A stretch of 64,000 nucleotides of DNA from DATBVX01 sp963724625 (GTDB taxonomy: Bacteria > Pseudomonadota > Gammaproteobacteria > Steroidobacterales > Steroidobacteraceae), in assembly GCA_963724625.1 (NCBI GenBank), contig CAVRVO010000015.1:62001-126000 (forward strand), given 5' to 3'. The position numbers were made by a program, and so were the translations under genes. Below are positions 1 through 9,877 of this stretch, piece after piece; position 1 is the first letter of the stretch, and the number at the start of each line of letters is the position of its first letter. A model generated the notes under the pieces. The model worked only from the letters and a program-made list of their open reading frames with translations, searched no databases and was not told the DNA's origin.

Positions 1-2
1 CG

Positions 3-872
3 ATGACAAGTTCCCCCAGGATCGATCACATGGGTGTCGTCGGTCACGACGTCGCGGCACTGCAGAGTTCGTTCGAGCGGCTCGGTTTCATCACCACGCC
101 GCCGAAGCTCCTCATGCAGGCGGATCCGAAAACTGGCGAGCGGCAATCGTTGCAGCAGTTGTGCTCGCACGCGGTGCTCGAGCAAGGATATGTCGAATTG
201 TCCACTCTGGAGGGTGAGGGTCTGCAGCATCCGGTTTCTACGTACGTGCGCCGACACCAGGGCCTCGAGATCCTTGCATTCGGCAGCACCGACATCGACG
301 CGGACGCCGAGCGCTGCCGCGTCGCCGGCCTGGAACCGTCGCCGGTATCGATCGCGACTCGCGACGTGGCCTACGGCTCACGCAGGGGAGCTGCGCAGTT
401 TCACTGGTTCACGCTTGCGCCGCGCACTGCGCCGGAAGGGCTCGTGTGCCTGGTTCACAACCACACGCCCGAGCTTGTGTATCAGCAGGAGGTGATGGGG
501 CACCCGAACACAGCAAGCGCGATTACTGGCGCTACGATCGTGGCGCCAGATCCTGAGCGCACGGCGCAACTGTATCGGGTGCTGCTGCAGGCAGAACCGC
601 GAGGCAACCCGGGCGATCAGCACTTCGAATGGGGCACGCAGCGCTTGCGCATCACGACGCGGCATACGTTCGTCGCGGACTATCCCGGCGCAGGGGTGCG
701 CAAACTGCCGTGCCTGGCCGCGTTCGAGGTCACCGTGCGCGACATTGCCAGCACCGCCGGCTACCTCACGCGCGCGCGAGTGCGTTTTCAGCCGCGAGAT
801 GATGGCGGGGTTTGGGTAGGTCCGCGGTCTGCATGCGGCGCAGCGCTGCAGTTCACGCCGCAGCCGCCCTAG
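3..872 (+). CDS. VOC-superfamily (glyoxalase-like) protein
   Basis: A 289-residue soluble protein with a VOC (vicinal oxygen chelate) pattern. The N-terminal segment IDHMGVVGHDVAAL and the later TGATIVAPDPERTAQLYRVLL look like the beta-alpha starts of two paired modules, as in the Glyoxalase_3 type. Family members bind a divalent metal and act on small molecules, but the substrate cannot be told from sequence. The first ATG lies at the window edge, so a slightly earlier start cannot be excluded. It ends before a strong hairpin and is probably transcribed separately from leuS. Family call moderately sure, function unknown. Confidence 0.7.
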   Translation: MTSSPRIDHMGVVGHDVAALQSSFERLGFITTPPKLLMQADPKTGERQSLQQLCSHAVLEQGYVELSTLEGEGLQHPVSTYVRRHQGLEILAFGSTDIDADAERCRVAGLEPSPVSIATRDVAYGSRRGAAQFHWFTLAPRTAPEGLVCLVHNHTPELVYQQEVMGHPNTASAITGATIVAPDPERTAQLYRVLLQAEPRGNPGDQHFEWGTQRLRITTRHTFVADYPGAGVRKLPCLAAFEVTVRDIASTAGYLTRARVRFQPRDDGGVWVGPRSACGAALQFTPQPP

Positions 873-879
873 TGGAGTC

Positions 880-919
880 GAGGAGGCGTGCGCCGAAACG
901 AGCTGGCTCACGCCTCCTC
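880..919 (+). terminator. Hairpin after the VOC gene
   Basis: A perfect 11-bp stem (GAGGAGGCGTG paired with CACGCCTCCTC at 909-919) lies just after the VOC stop codon. There is no clear T run after it, so it may be a weak intrinsic terminator or a 3'-end stabiliser. Confidence 0.5.
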
Positions 920-1020
920 ATTGGCTCGGGTCTACCTGAAGGATTCGACCAGCTGACCACGGATCTCCCCGCCCGGGAACCCAGCGGAGTGAACATTCGC
1001 GTAGGTCGAGCCCGACTGAT

Positions 1021-1049
1021 TTGGCCGCACCATCGCAGTCGTGTATCCT
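1021..1049 (+). promoter_or_regulatory. Candidate sigma-70 promoter for leuS
   Basis: TTGGCC (1021-1026) and TATCCT (1044-1049) each match 4 of 6 consensus bases and are 17 bp apart. They lie 40 bp upstream of the leuS start in the only sizeable gap before it. Found by eye, with no transcript evidence. Confidence 0.4.
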
Positions 1050-1088
1050 TGCGCGCTCTCCGCAAGGCCTTGATTTTACGAAGTATCC

Positions 1089-3696
1089 ATGCAGGAACGT
1101 TACGACGCCGCCGAGCTCGAGTCCCAGGTACGCGCCTATTGGGATGAACAGCGGCTGCTCGAAGCGCCAGAGGACACCGAGCGGCGCAAGTACTACTGCC
1201 TGTGCATGTTCCCGTACCCGAGTGGACGGTTGCACATGGGACATGTGCGCAACTACACGATCGGCGATGTGATCACCCGCTACATGCGCATGCGTGGCTA
1301 CAACGTGCTGCAGCCCATGGGCTGGGATGCGTTCGGTTTGCCCTCGGAGAACGCCGCGATCGCGAACAAAGTGCCGCCGGCGAAATGGACCTACGACAAC
1401 ATCGCGTACATGCGCGCGCAGCTCAAGTCGCTCGGCTTCGCGATCGACTGGCGACGCGAGTTCGCGACCTGTCAGCCGCAGTACTACCGCTGGAATCAAT
1501 GGTTATTCCTGCGGATGCTCGAGCGCGGCATCGCGTACAAGACGACGGGAGTCGTGAACTGGGATCCGGTCGATCAGACCGTGCTCGCCAACGAGCAGGT
1601 GATCGATGGGCGCGGCTGGCGCACCGGTGCGCCGGTCGAGAAGCGCGAAATCCCGATGTATTACCTGCGCATCACGGACTACAGGGAGGAACTGCTGAGC
1701 GCACTCGAAGGGCTCGACGGCTGGCCCGAGCGCGTGAAGCTCATGCAGGCGAACTGGCTCGGCAAGAGCAAGGGCGTCAACTTCGGCTTTCCATACGAGA
1801 TCGATGGCGCGCGGCATTTGTTGCGCGTTTTCACTACGCGCGCCGACACGATCATGGGCGCGACGTTCGTCGCCATCGCGCCGGAGCACCCGCTTGCAAC
1901 CCGGCTCGCTCGCGACAACTCTCGCGTCGCGGCCTTCATCGAGGAGTGCCGCAGCGGCGGCGTGACTGAAGCCGAGTTCGCGCTGATGGAAAAGAAAGGT
2001 GTGCCGACCGGCTTTTTCGTCACACATCCGCTGACGCAGGAAAAGATCGAAGTCTGGGTCGGCAACTACGTGTTGATGGCTTATGGCGAGGGCGCGGTGA
2101 TGGGCGTGCCCGGCCACGACGAGCGCGATTTCCAGTTCGCCCGCAAGTATGGCTTGCCCATCCGACCGGTCATCGAAGTCGGCGGACATACCTATTCAAC
2201 TGAGAGCTGGCAGCCCTGGTATTCGGACTACGGGCGCTGCGTGAATTCGGGCCGCTACGACGGGCTCGATTACGAGCAGGCGGTCACAGCCGTTGCACGC
2301 GATCTGCAAGCACTTGGGGTTGGCGAGGAGCAGACCGTCTGGCGTTTGCGGGATTGGGGTATCTCCCGACAGCGCTACTGGGGCTGCCCGATACCGATCG
2401 TGCACTGTCCGAAGTGCGGTGATGTGCCGGTACCCGACAGCGATCTTCCGGTCGTACTGCCGGAGGGCCTGGTGCCCGATGGCAGCGGCAACCCATTGGC
2501 GAAGACGCCGGCGTTCTACGAATGCGACTGTCCGAAATGCGGCATCCCGGCGCGCCGCGAAACCGACACGATGGACACGTTCGTCGATTCCTCGTGGTAC
2601 TACATGCGCTTCGCCAGTTACGACTATCCAAGCGCACCAGTCGACGAGCGCACGCGGTATTGGGCGCCGGTGGATCAATACATCGGCGGCATTGAGCATG
2701 CGATCCTGCACTTGCTGTACTCGCGCTTCTGGACGCGCGTGATGCGCGATCTTGGGCTGGTGCAATTCGCCGAACCCTTCATGAACCTGCTCACGCAGGG
2801 CATGGTGCTGAACGACATTTACTCTCGCACCAGTGCCGACGGTCGGGTCACTTACTTCAATCCGGCGGACGTGGACGTCAAGACTGGATCGAAGGGAGGC
2901 CGCGCGGGTGCGGTGCTCGTTGCTGACGGCCAGCCGGTCGAGTGGGTAGGCATGCGCACGATGTCGAAGTCGAAGAACAACGGCGTCGATCCAACTGCTC
3001 TCGTGGAACAGTTCGGCGCCGACAGCGTGCGGTTGTTCATGATGTTCAAGTCGCCGCCGGAGGACACGCTCGAGTGGTCCGATGAAGGCGTACAGGGTGC
3101 GCAGCGCTTCCTGAAACGCGTGTGGAAGGCCGTGCACGAGCATGTCATCAAGGGCGTAGTCCCCTTCTGCGTTCGCTGCGAAGATCGACCACGCAGCTCT
3201 CACCGGTGCGCAGCGCGAGATGCGGCACCTGACACACCAGATGTTGGCAAAGGTGACGGACGATATCGGTCGCCGGCGCACCTTCAACACCGCGATCGCC
3301 GCCGTGATGGAGCTGATGAATGGGCTTGCGCGGTTTGAAGATGACAGCGAGGGCGGGCGCGCGGTGCGACAAGAGGCCCTCCAGATCGTGGTACTCACCC
3401 TTGCGCCGATCGTGCCGCACGCCTGTCATGTGCTTTGGCAGGCACTAGGTCAGCCGGGTGCAGTGATCGATGCGCGCTGGCCCGAGCCGGATCCGGTCGC
3501 GCTCACCCAGGACGTGCTGGAGATCGTGGTGCAGGTCAACGGCAAGCTTCGCGGACGAATCCATGTACCGGCCACCGCGGACGAAGCGGCGATCACACAG
3601 GCGGCGCTGAGTGATGCCAATGTGCAGCGTTTCGTCATGGACAAGCCGGTGCGCCGGGTGATCGTGAAAGGCAGGCTCGTCAATGTGGTCGTCTAG
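1089..3696 (+). CDS. leuS: Leucyl-tRNA synthetase, with one frameshift
   Basis: LeuRS charges tRNA-Leu with leucine in the cytoplasm. The class I signature LHMGH is near residue 50, the CP1 editing domain follows, zinc-ribbon-like CPKCG motifs are present, and MSKSK of the KMSKS loop lies near 2970. The reading frame changes at the CCCC run at 3161-3164. Removing one C joins the upstream frame to the continuation AAKIDHAALTGAQREMRH and the C-terminal anticodon-binding region ending at 3696. The corrected length is about 868 residues, normal for the family. The gene is essential and the protein is conserved on both sides, so sequencing error is likelier than a pseudogene. It overlaps lptE slightly. 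Confidence 0.93.
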
Positions 3697-4219
3697 CAAA
3701 GCCGCGAGAGGCTTCAGGCCTGTGAGGCGAGATGCGGGACATCTGTGGTGCGCGCCGGCGCTGATGGCGAGCGTACTGGTCGGAGGATGCGGCTTTCACC
3801 TGCAGGGCGCGACCACCATGCCCGCTGCGATGCGAATGACGTACATCGACACGGAAGATGAGCGCAGCACTTTCCTTCTTACTCTGTTGAGCTCGCTGAA
3901 GGCGAGCGGCACGACCATTACGCCAGAGCGCGCCGCGGCAACGGCGGTGCTGCATATCGAGCACGATGAGACTGGCCAGCGCGTTCTGTCTGTATCGGCC
4001 GCCAACAAGCCGACCGAGTACGAGATTTTCTATACCATCAAGTATTCGGTTACTGCGGAGGGCAAGGAGCTCCTCACCACGCAGACGCTCACTTTGACCC
4101 GCGACTACAGCTTCGACGAAACGACCTTGCTTGCGAAGGAACACGAGGAAGACATCCTGCGCGAGGCGCTGGCGCGCGATCTGACGGGGATCGTGATGAG
4201 CCGCCTGGCCAGTCTCTAG
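3683..4219 (+). CDS. lptE: LPS-assembly lipoprotein LptE
   Basis: LptE plugs the LptD barrel in the outer membrane and helps deliver lipopolysaccharide to the surface. The sequence has a hydrophobic N-terminal stretch and lipobox LVGGC (Cys about residue 36) followed by GFHLQG, typical of LptE. The rest has the expected beta-rich pattern, including KPTEYEIFYTIKYSV. Length 178 residues. The start overlaps the leuS end by 14 bases; the N-terminus before the signal peptide is somewhat long, so an internal start is possible. The leuS-lptE order is standard for the class. Confidence 0.9.
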   Translation: MWSSSKAARGFRPVRRDAGHLWCAPALMASVLVGGCGFHLQGATTMPAAMRMTYIDTEDERSTFLLTLLSSLKASGTTITPERAAATAVLHIEHDETGQRVLSVSAANKPTEYEIFYTIKYSVTAEGKELLTTQTLTLTRDYSFDETTLLAKEHEEDILREALARDLTGIVMSRLASL

Positions 4220-4264
4220 GAGACTCGAGTCCCGGCCCTCTCGCGAGGCAGTGGAGCCGAATCA

Positions 4265-4762
4265 TTGTCATCTGCAACGGTAGTGACGCTCGCCCAGGTA
4301 CCCCGCATCGTCGTGGCGACGCTACTCTCGCGCTTCGGACTGGAGCTCAGGCTGATCGCTACCGGCGAGCTGATCCCGGGGTCGTACTGGGGCGAGACCG
4401 AGGCCGGCCTGAAGGGCGACAGGTTGTTTGCGCGCCTGGACACGCCACTGCACTCGGTGCTGCACGAGGCGGCCCACTACATCTGCATGACGCCGGAGCG
4501 CCGCGCGGGGCTCGATACGGACGCGGGCGGCGAATACATCGAAGAGAACGCCGTGTGCTACCTGCAGATCCTGTTGTCTGATCAAATCCCGCACTACGGC
4601 CGCGCGCGCATGCTGACCGATATGGACTCGTGGGGTTACACGTTTCGTCTCGGTTCAGCACAAGCGTGGTTCGAGCAGGACGCAGTGGAAGTGCGCGCTT
4701 GGCTGCTGCAAAACCAACTGATCGACGCGGATGAGCGGCCGACCGGCCGAGTGAGGGAGTAG
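4265..4762 (+). CDS. Unrecognised protein with HEAAH metallopeptidase-like motif
   Basis: A 165-residue cytoplasmic protein starting at TTG. I do not recognise the family. It contains LHEAAHY (His67, Glu68, His71), an HExxH zinc-binding pattern, followed about 22 residues later by YIEENAVCYLQ, whose glutamates could supply a third ligand as in gluzincins or minimal peptidase-fold proteins. No signal peptide or membrane segment is seen. It follows lptE by 45 bp on the same strand and may be co-transcribed. Peptidase activity is inference from the motif only. Confidence 0.6.
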   Translation: MSSATVVTLAQVPRIVVATLLSRFGLELRLIATGELIPGSYWGETEAGLKGDRLFARLDTPLHSVLHEAAHYICMTPERRAGLDTDAGGEYIEENAVCYLQILLSDQIPHYGRARMLTDMDSWGYTFRLGSAQAWFEQDAVEVRAWLLQNQLIDADERPTGRVRE

Positions 4763-4783
4763 TTGAACCTTGTGCGCGCCGGC

Positions 4784-5830
4784 TCAGCGGCGCGCAAAGC
4801 GGTCCGTGGCGCCTATCAATTCGTGCAGGATTCCTGGCTCCATCGCGGAATGCCCGGCATCCGGCACGACGTGGAACTCGGCTTCTGGCCAGGCGCGATG
4901 CAGATCCCACGCGCTCATCATCGGGCAGACCACATCGTAGCGTCCTTGCACGATCACCGCCGGTACATGCCGGATGGCGCCGGCGTTGCGCAACAGCTGG
5001 TCTTCGTGCTCGAAGAAGCCGCGATTCACGAAGTAGTGGCACTCGATGCGCGCCACCGCCATGGCAAACTTGTCATCGCTCCAGCGAGCGATATTCTGCT
5101 GGTTCACGTGCAGATAGCTCGTTGCAGCTTCCCAGATCGACCAGGCCTTTGCCGCATCGAGTGCCACTCTCGAGTCGTTGCCGGTAAGTCGTCGATAGAA
5201 AGCGGCCACCAGGTCCGAGCGCTCTGACGGCGGGATCGGCGCCAGGTATTGCTCCCACGGATCGGGAAAAACTGCACTGGCGCCTTGCTGGTAGAACCAG
5301 CGAATCTCCGCTTGTCGCAGCAGGAAAATACCGCGCAGCACGAGCTCGGTCACGCGTTGCGGATGTGCCTGCGCGTATGCGAGGGACAGTGTGCTGCCCC
5401 ACGAGCCACCGAATACCAGCCACTGCTCGATGCCGAGATGTTCGCGCAGTCGTTCCATGTCCTCGACGAGGTGCCAGGTCGTGTTGTCGATGAGGCTGGC
5501 GTGTGGCTGGCTGCGACCGCAGCCGCGCTGATCGAAGAGCACGATGCGGTAACGTTTCGGGTCGAAGAAGCGACGCGAGTCCTTGCCTGCGCCCGCGCCC
5601 GGTCCGCCGTGGACGAAGAGGGCAGGCTTGCCACGCGGATTGCCGCACTCCTCGTAATAGATCTCATGCAGCGTGGAAACGCGCAGCATTCCGGTGCGGA
5701 ACGGCTCGATAGGTGGATAGAGACCGCGCCGTCCGCTGCTGCGCGGGGCGGAGCCTGCCGCGCGGGCGGACTTGCGGGTTGCGGGTGACTTGCGTGGCGC
5801 GGCGGGTCGCTGCTTCGCGCGACGCCTCAT
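4784..5830 (-). CDS. pip: Proline iminopeptidase
   Basis: An alpha/beta-hydrolase of peptidase family S33 that releases N-terminal proline from peptides. Visible landmarks are the oxyanion HGGPG (residues 74-78), FDQRGCGRS, the nucleophile elbow GGSWGS (Ser143), GRYDVVCP with the likely acid, and DAGHS with the catalytic His. The chosen ATG gives a start overlapping the stop of the upstream HIT gene by 4 bases (ATGA), so translation is probably coupled. About 35 Arg/Lys/Ala/Pro-rich residues precede the usual start of the family and look disordered. Confidence 0.9.
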   Translation of the reverse strand: MRRRAKQRPAAPRKSPATRKSARAAGSAPRSSGRRGLYPPIEPFRTGMLRVSTLHEIYYEECGNPRGKPALFVHGGPGAGAGKDSRRFFDPKRYRIVLFDQRGCGRSQPHASLIDNTTWHLVEDMERLREHLGIEQWLVFGGSWGSTLSLAYAQAHPQRVTELVLRGIFLLRQAEIRWFYQQGASAVFPDPWEQYLAPIPPSERSDLVAAFYRRLTGNDSRVALDAAKAWSIWEAATSYLHVNQQNIARWSDDKFAMAVARIECHYFVNRGFFEHEDQLLRNAGAIRHVPAVIVQGRYDVVCPMMSAWDLHRAWPEAEFHVVPDAGHSAMEPGILHELIGATDRFARR

Positions 5831-6174
5831 GTTCTCATCACCATGGGACCGAGAGGGCGTCCCCCAAGCAGGTGCACGTGCAGGTGATACACCTCCTGCC
5901 CGCCGTGCGCGTTGCAATTCACAATGAGGCGATAGCCACTATCTGCGATGCCTTCTTGGCGGGCCAGATCCCGCGCAACGGTAACCATGTGCCCAATGAG
6001 CGCCTCGTCCTCGTCGGCGATGTCGTTGACGGTGGGAATCGCCTTGTTCGGCACGATCAGAATATGCGTTGGGGCGGCGGGGCGGATGTCGCGAAATGCC
6101 GTGACCCGCTCATCCCTGTGCACGATCGCGGCAGGCAACTCTCCGGCGATGATTTTTTCGAACAGGGTCGGCAT
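5827..6174 (-). CDS. HIT-family purine nucleotide hydrolase (HinT-like)
   Basis: A 115-residue histidine-triad protein. The catalytic motif HLHVHLLGG is at residues 97-105, and the N-terminal TLFEKIIAGELPA is typical of HinT-type nucleoside phosphoramidases. I chose the ATG giving MPTLFEK because family members begin there; an ATG ten codons earlier exists. It overlaps the proline iminopeptidase start by 4 bases, implying one transcript. The physiological substrate is not known from sequence. Confidence 0.9.
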   Translation of the reverse strand: MPTLFEKIIAGELPAAIVHRDERVTAFRDIRPAAPTHILIVPNKAIPTVNDIADEDEALIGHMVTVARDLARQEGIADSGYRLIVNCNAHGGQEVYHLHVHLLGGRPLGPMVMRT

Positions 6175-6263
6175 GGAACTCTCCCGCGGCACCAGCGGCG
6201 GCAAAAGCCTACCACCGGTCCGCGAGAGAGCGGCAACAATTACACGCGGCTGCGCAAAATAGA

Positions 6264-6295
6264 AACGGCACAGCGGGTTCCCCCACTGTGCCGTT
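6264..6295 (-). terminator. Intrinsic terminator of the EF-hand gene
   Basis: A perfect inverted repeat, AACGGCACAG with CTGTGCCGTT, around a short C-rich loop. Read on the minus strand it is followed by TTTCTATTTT. It lies between the EF-hand gene and the HIT gene, so it probably ends the EF-hand transcript. Confidence 0.7.
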
Positions 6296-6341
6296 GTCGC
6301 GGCGTACGAAATCCGCCGCGCGATCGAAAAGGCTACTGCTA

Positions 6342-6611
6342 TTAGTACCCTTCTTTACCCTTTGAGCCGGCCTTCGCGAGCTCGGAGCTGCTCAGCTTGC
6401 CGTCCTTGTCCGCGTCCAGCGTGGCGAACTGCGACGACAGGGTGGGATCGCCCTTGGCCTCGTCCTTGCTGATCACGCCGTCACCGTTCGTGTCGAGCTT
6501 GGAATAATCCATCGCGGGCGCGCCCGTCGCTGCCGGCGGGCTCTGCTGCGCAAACGCTGCCCCGGCGGCCAGCACGAGAGCCAGTGCGGAAACTTTGAGA
6601 ATCGAATTCAT
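6342..6611 (-). CDS. Secreted EF-hand protein
   Basis: An 89-residue exported protein. The first 21 residues are a clear signal peptide ending AGAAFAQQ. Two EF-hand calcium loops follow: DTNGDGVISKDE and DADKDGKLSSSE, both with acidic residues at the ligand positions. The AAGGAG ribosome-binding site stands 8 bases before the ATG. Likely a periplasmic calcium-binding or buffering protein; the partner is unknown. It is monocistronic, with its own terminator. Confidence 0.8.
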   Translation of the reverse strand: MNSILKVSALALVLAAGAAFAQQSPPAATGAPAMDYSKLDTNGDGVISKDEAKGDPTLSSQFATLDADKDGKLSSSELAKAGSKGKEGY

Positions 6612-7009
6612 AATGAGTACTCCTTACAAACAGGTTCACATCGTCCCTGCGTGCGTGAAGTGCGCGCGGGGCCCGCAGTGGAGATGCAGCCCGCGTGCCA
6701 ATCGCGTATCGTGCTCGTGCGAGGCTGAAAATTCCGGCACTTGCGACATCGCGGGCAGCGGCAAGCAAAGCCGCCGAGCGTTACCTGCAGGCAACACAAT
6801 CGACCTTGACAACCGGGCGAAGGACGTCGGCGAACGATGCAATTGCGACAGGTACAGCAGCGCGACGTCGAGACGTTGTGTGTATCCAATCGGGCCAGCG
6901 CATCGCGGCGCGGGACGAACGGCAAGGAATAGGCCGGGTACCGGCAGTGCGTGTAGACTCCGCCGATTTCGCGCCCTGGGGCTGTTACTCATATGAACGG
7001 AGAACCTGC
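6612..7009 (+). other. Divergent intergenic region
   Basis: This 398-bp gap separates the divergent EF-hand and DUF885 genes. It must hold both promoters. Apart from a Shine-Dalgarno sequence at each end (AAGGAG on the minus side, GGAG before the DUF885 start) I see no gene, RNA or clear operator. Confidence 0.4.
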
Positions 7010-8770
7010 ATGACCGGAAGCCGATGGGTTTCTACGCTGCGTCTGCTCGCGCCAATGATCCTGGCACTGACCACCGTTGGCTGCGGAAAATCAGATCAGA
7101 CGCCCAGCCAGGCTCCCGCCGCGGCGACTTCCACGGCCTCATGGTCTGCCTATCGCGATGAGTTTCTGGAGGCTTACTTCAAAGCGCACCCCGCATTTGC
7201 GGTGGTTTCAGGCCGACACGAATACGACGGGCAGCTCCCGGACTGGAGCGCAGCCGGTATCGCTGCGGAGATCAAGCGTTTGCACGCAGCACGCGATGCC
7301 ACAACCGCTTTCGGCGATTCGGTGCTGAGTGAATCGGAGCGGTTCGAGCGCGACTACCTCGTCTCGCGCGTCGATCGCGACCTGTTCTGGCTGGAGATCG
7401 CTGAGGCACCGTTCAAGAACCCGGCGTTCTACCTGGACTGGATCACCGACGGTCTGGATCCCGCTCCCTATCTCACCCGCGAGTACGCACCCCTCGACCA
7501 GCGCATGCGTGCGTACATCGCCTACCTGCGGGCGGTTCCGGGCGCGGCCCAGCAGATCAAGGCCAATTTGCATGCGCCGCTCGCGCTGCCACTCCTGGAA
7601 CGCGGCGTGTCCGCATTCAATGGCTTTGCGGACTTCTATGAGCACGAGGCTCCGGCGACGTTCGCCAGCGTGACGGATGCTGCGGTCCAGGGTGATCTGA
7701 AACAGGCGAGCACGGTTGCGGCAACTGCCATGCGCGAGCTCGGCGGGTGGCTCGATTCGCAGCGCTCTTCGGCGACCGGCAGCTTCGCGCTGGGTGCGGA
7801 AACATTCGCCACCATGATCCGGATGACCGAACAGGTCACCACGCCTCTCGCCGACCTCGAAGCGGTTGGGCGTGCCGACCTGGACCGCAATCTCGCGGCT
7901 CTGCGCGAAGCGTGCGCAAAGTACGCGCCAGGAAAATCGGTCGCGGTGTGCTTCAACAAGATGAATGAAGACAAGCCGACAGGCGGAGCCGTGGAGGGCG
8001 CGCGGGCACAGCTCACAGGCCTCAAACAGTTCCTGCTCGACAAGCAGGTCGTGACGATTCCAGGCGATGAGCAAGCGCGTGTGGCCGAGGCGCCGCCTTA
8101 CAACCGTGCAAATTCCGCCTATATCGACATTCCGGGTCCGTATGAGAAGGGGTTGCCGGCGACCTACTACATCGCGCCGCCAGATCCCAATTGGTCCGAG
8201 AAGGAGCGTCGCGACTACATTCCCGGGCGTGCCGATCTGCTGTTCACTTCAGTGCACGAGGTCTGGCCCGGACATTTCCTGCAGTTCCTGCATTCGAACC
8301 GCTCCGGTTCAATCGTCGGACGCGTGTTCGTCGGCTATGCCTTCTCGGAAGGCTGGGCACACTACGCCGAGGAAATGATGTGGGAGATGGATTTCGGCAA
8401 CGGCGACCCGGAGACACATATCGGGCAGTTGTCGAATGCTCTGCTGCGCAACGTGCGATTTCTCTCGGCGATCGGGTTACACACGCATGGGATGACGGTT
8501 GCAGAATCCGAGCGAATGTTCCGTGAGAGTGCCTTCCAGGATCCAGGCACTGCGCGCCAGCAAGCTGCGCGCGGAACCTATGATCCCGCGTATCTCAACT
8601 ACACCATGGGCAAGCTCATGATCCGCAAGCTCCGCGAGGAATGGAGCGCGAGCCGGGGCGGGCGTGCCGCCTGGCACGATTTTCATGATCAGATCCTCTC
8701 TTACGGCGGCCCACCGATTCCTATGATTCGCCGCGCCATGCTCGGGAAGGACGACGGCCCCTTGTTCTGA
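7010..8770 (+). CDS. DUF885 metallopeptidase-like lipoprotein
   Basis: A 586-residue lipoprotein: the signal peptide ends in a lipobox with Cys25 (TTVGCGKS). The DUF885 catalytic region shows HEVWPGH (about residues 416-422) and EGWAHYAEEM (from about 447), together resembling a gluzincin zinc site. Family members are predicted periplasmic or surface metallopeptidases; few are characterised. The start has GGAG 8 bases upstream. A second DUF885 protein of the same length lies at 56819-58579, giving two paralogues. Confidence 0.85.
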   Translation: MTGSRWVSTLRLLAPMILALTTVGCGKSDQTPSQAPAAATSTASWSAYRDEFLEAYFKAHPAFAVVSGRHEYDGQLPDWSAAGIAAEIKRLHAARDATTAFGDSVLSESERFERDYLVSRVDRDLFWLEIAEAPFKNPAFYLDWITDGLDPAPYLTREYAPLDQRMRAYIAYLRAVPGAAQQIKANLHAPLALPLLERGVSAFNGFADFYEHEAPATFASVTDAAVQGDLKQASTVAATAMRELGGWLDSQRSSATGSFALGAETFATMIRMTEQVTTPLADLEAVGRADLDRNLAALREACAKYAPGKSVAVCFNKMNEDKPTGGAVEGARAQLTGLKQFLLDKQVVTIPGDEQARVAEAPPYNRANSAYIDIPGPYEKGLPATYYIAPPDPNWSEKERRDYIPGRADLLFTSVHEVWPGHFLQFLHSNRSGSIVGRVFVGYAFSEGWAHYAEEMMWEMDFGNGDPETHIGQLSNALLRNVRFLSAIGLHTHGMTVAESERMFRESAFQDPGTARQQAARGTYDPAYLNYTMGKLMIRKLREEWSASRGGRAAWHDFHDQILSYGGPPIPMIRRAMLGKDDGPLF

Positions 8771-8791
8771 GGCGCCGACCTGCGTCGCGGT

Positions 8792-8821
8792 TTAGGGAAG
8801 CTCGGTACAGAGCTTCCCTAG
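8792..8821 (+). terminator. Hairpin after the DUF885 gene
   Basis: TAGGGAAGCTC pairs with GAGCTTCCCTA around a short loop, directly after the stop codon. No T run follows, so termination strength is uncertain. Confidence 0.4.
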
Positions 8822-8853
8822 GCTGGCGGCAGGCATCCAGTCTCGGTAGGCTT

Positions 8854-9861
8854 GTGCTCGTGAAGCTCAATGCCGATAGCCTTTCAGGCCATCTCGCCCG
8901 CGATCTCAAATCTGCGTATCTCGTATCCGGTGACGAACCGCTTCTCGCCGCCGAGGCGGCGGATGCGATTCGACACAAGGCGCGCGCAGCGGGCTTCACG
9001 GAACGACGCGTATTTTTCGTCGAACGCGGCTTCGACTGGAACGAGCTGCGCGCTGAGACCCAGGCGCTATCGCTGTTTGCCGAACGACGTGTTCTCGATG
9101 TGCGCCTGCCGACCGGCAAGCCCGGCGACGGGGCCGAACTGTTGCAGGAACTGGTGGACAATCCGCCGCCAGACCAACTGTTGCTGGTTTCGTCCGGAAG
9201 GCTCGAGCGTCAAACCTTGCAGAGCGCGTGGGTCAAGGCCTTCGAACTAAGCGCCGTATGGGTGCAGATCTGGCCGATCGATGCCGGGCGACTGCCTGAC
9301 TGGATTGCAGCGCGCATGCGCACCCGGGGCCTGGTTCCAGAACCTGCGGCGGCGGCGCTACTGGCCGAGCGCGCGGAAGGAAATCTGCTCGCGGCACAGC
9401 AGGAGATCGACAAGCTCGCGCTGCTCGTCAAGCCCGGCGCCGTGGATGCCGGATCGCTCTCCCAGGTGGTTGCCGACAGCGCTCGATTCGATGTGTTTCA
9501 GCTCGGTGACGCGATGTTGCGAGGCGATGCACGACGCGCACTGCGGATTCTGGCTGGCTTGAGAGGTGAGGGCGTCGAGCCGACACTGGTGCTCTGGGCT
9601 GTGAGCCGCGAGCTGCGTGCGCTGTGGCAACACTTGTCCCGTGAGAGTAGCGGCAGGTCAGCACCGGGATGGCAGCGCCCGCAGCCGGGATTGCTCGCGG
9701 CCGCGCACCGAGTGCGCAATCAGCCAATCGGCGAATTCGTGCGCATGGCCGTGCGAGCCGATCGCACCATCAAGGGCAGAGAGATCGGAGATCCCTGGGA
9801 TGCGCTCGCGATGCTGGTCGCGCGCCTCGCTGGTGTAAACACGCTCTCAGACGCCGCATGA
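8854..9861 (+). CDS. holA: DNA polymerase III delta subunit
   Basis: Delta opens the beta sliding clamp as part of the clamp-loader complex. The 335-residue sequence has the family features SAYLVSGDEPLLAAEAADAIR at the N-terminus, FFVERGFDWNEL, and the C-terminal region with FDVFQLGDAMLRGD and LVLWAVSRELRAL. It starts at GTG and is followed 16 bases later by nadD. The holA-nadD-rsfS-rlmH order is standard, but here lptE does not directly precede holA. Confidence 0.92.
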   Translation: MLVKLNADSLSGHLARDLKSAYLVSGDEPLLAAEAADAIRHKARAAGFTERRVFFVERGFDWNELRAETQALSLFAERRVLDVRLPTGKPGDGAELLQELVDNPPPDQLLLVSSGRLERQTLQSAWVKAFELSAVWVQIWPIDAGRLPDWIAARMRTRGLVPEPAAAALLAERAEGNLLAAQQEIDKLALLVKPGAVDAGSLSQVVADSARFDVFQLGDAMLRGDARRALRILAGLRGEGVEPTLVLWAVSRELRALWQHLSRESSGRSAPGWQRPQPGLLAAAHRVRNQPIGEFVRMAVRADRTIKGREIGDPWDALAMLVARLAGVNTLSDAA

Positions 9862-9877
9862 ACTCGGGCGCCCGGCA

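Noticed and set aside
2196..3398. A long minus-strand ORF opposite leuS
   Set aside because: Shadow of a conserved gene, Arg-rich with no domain pattern.
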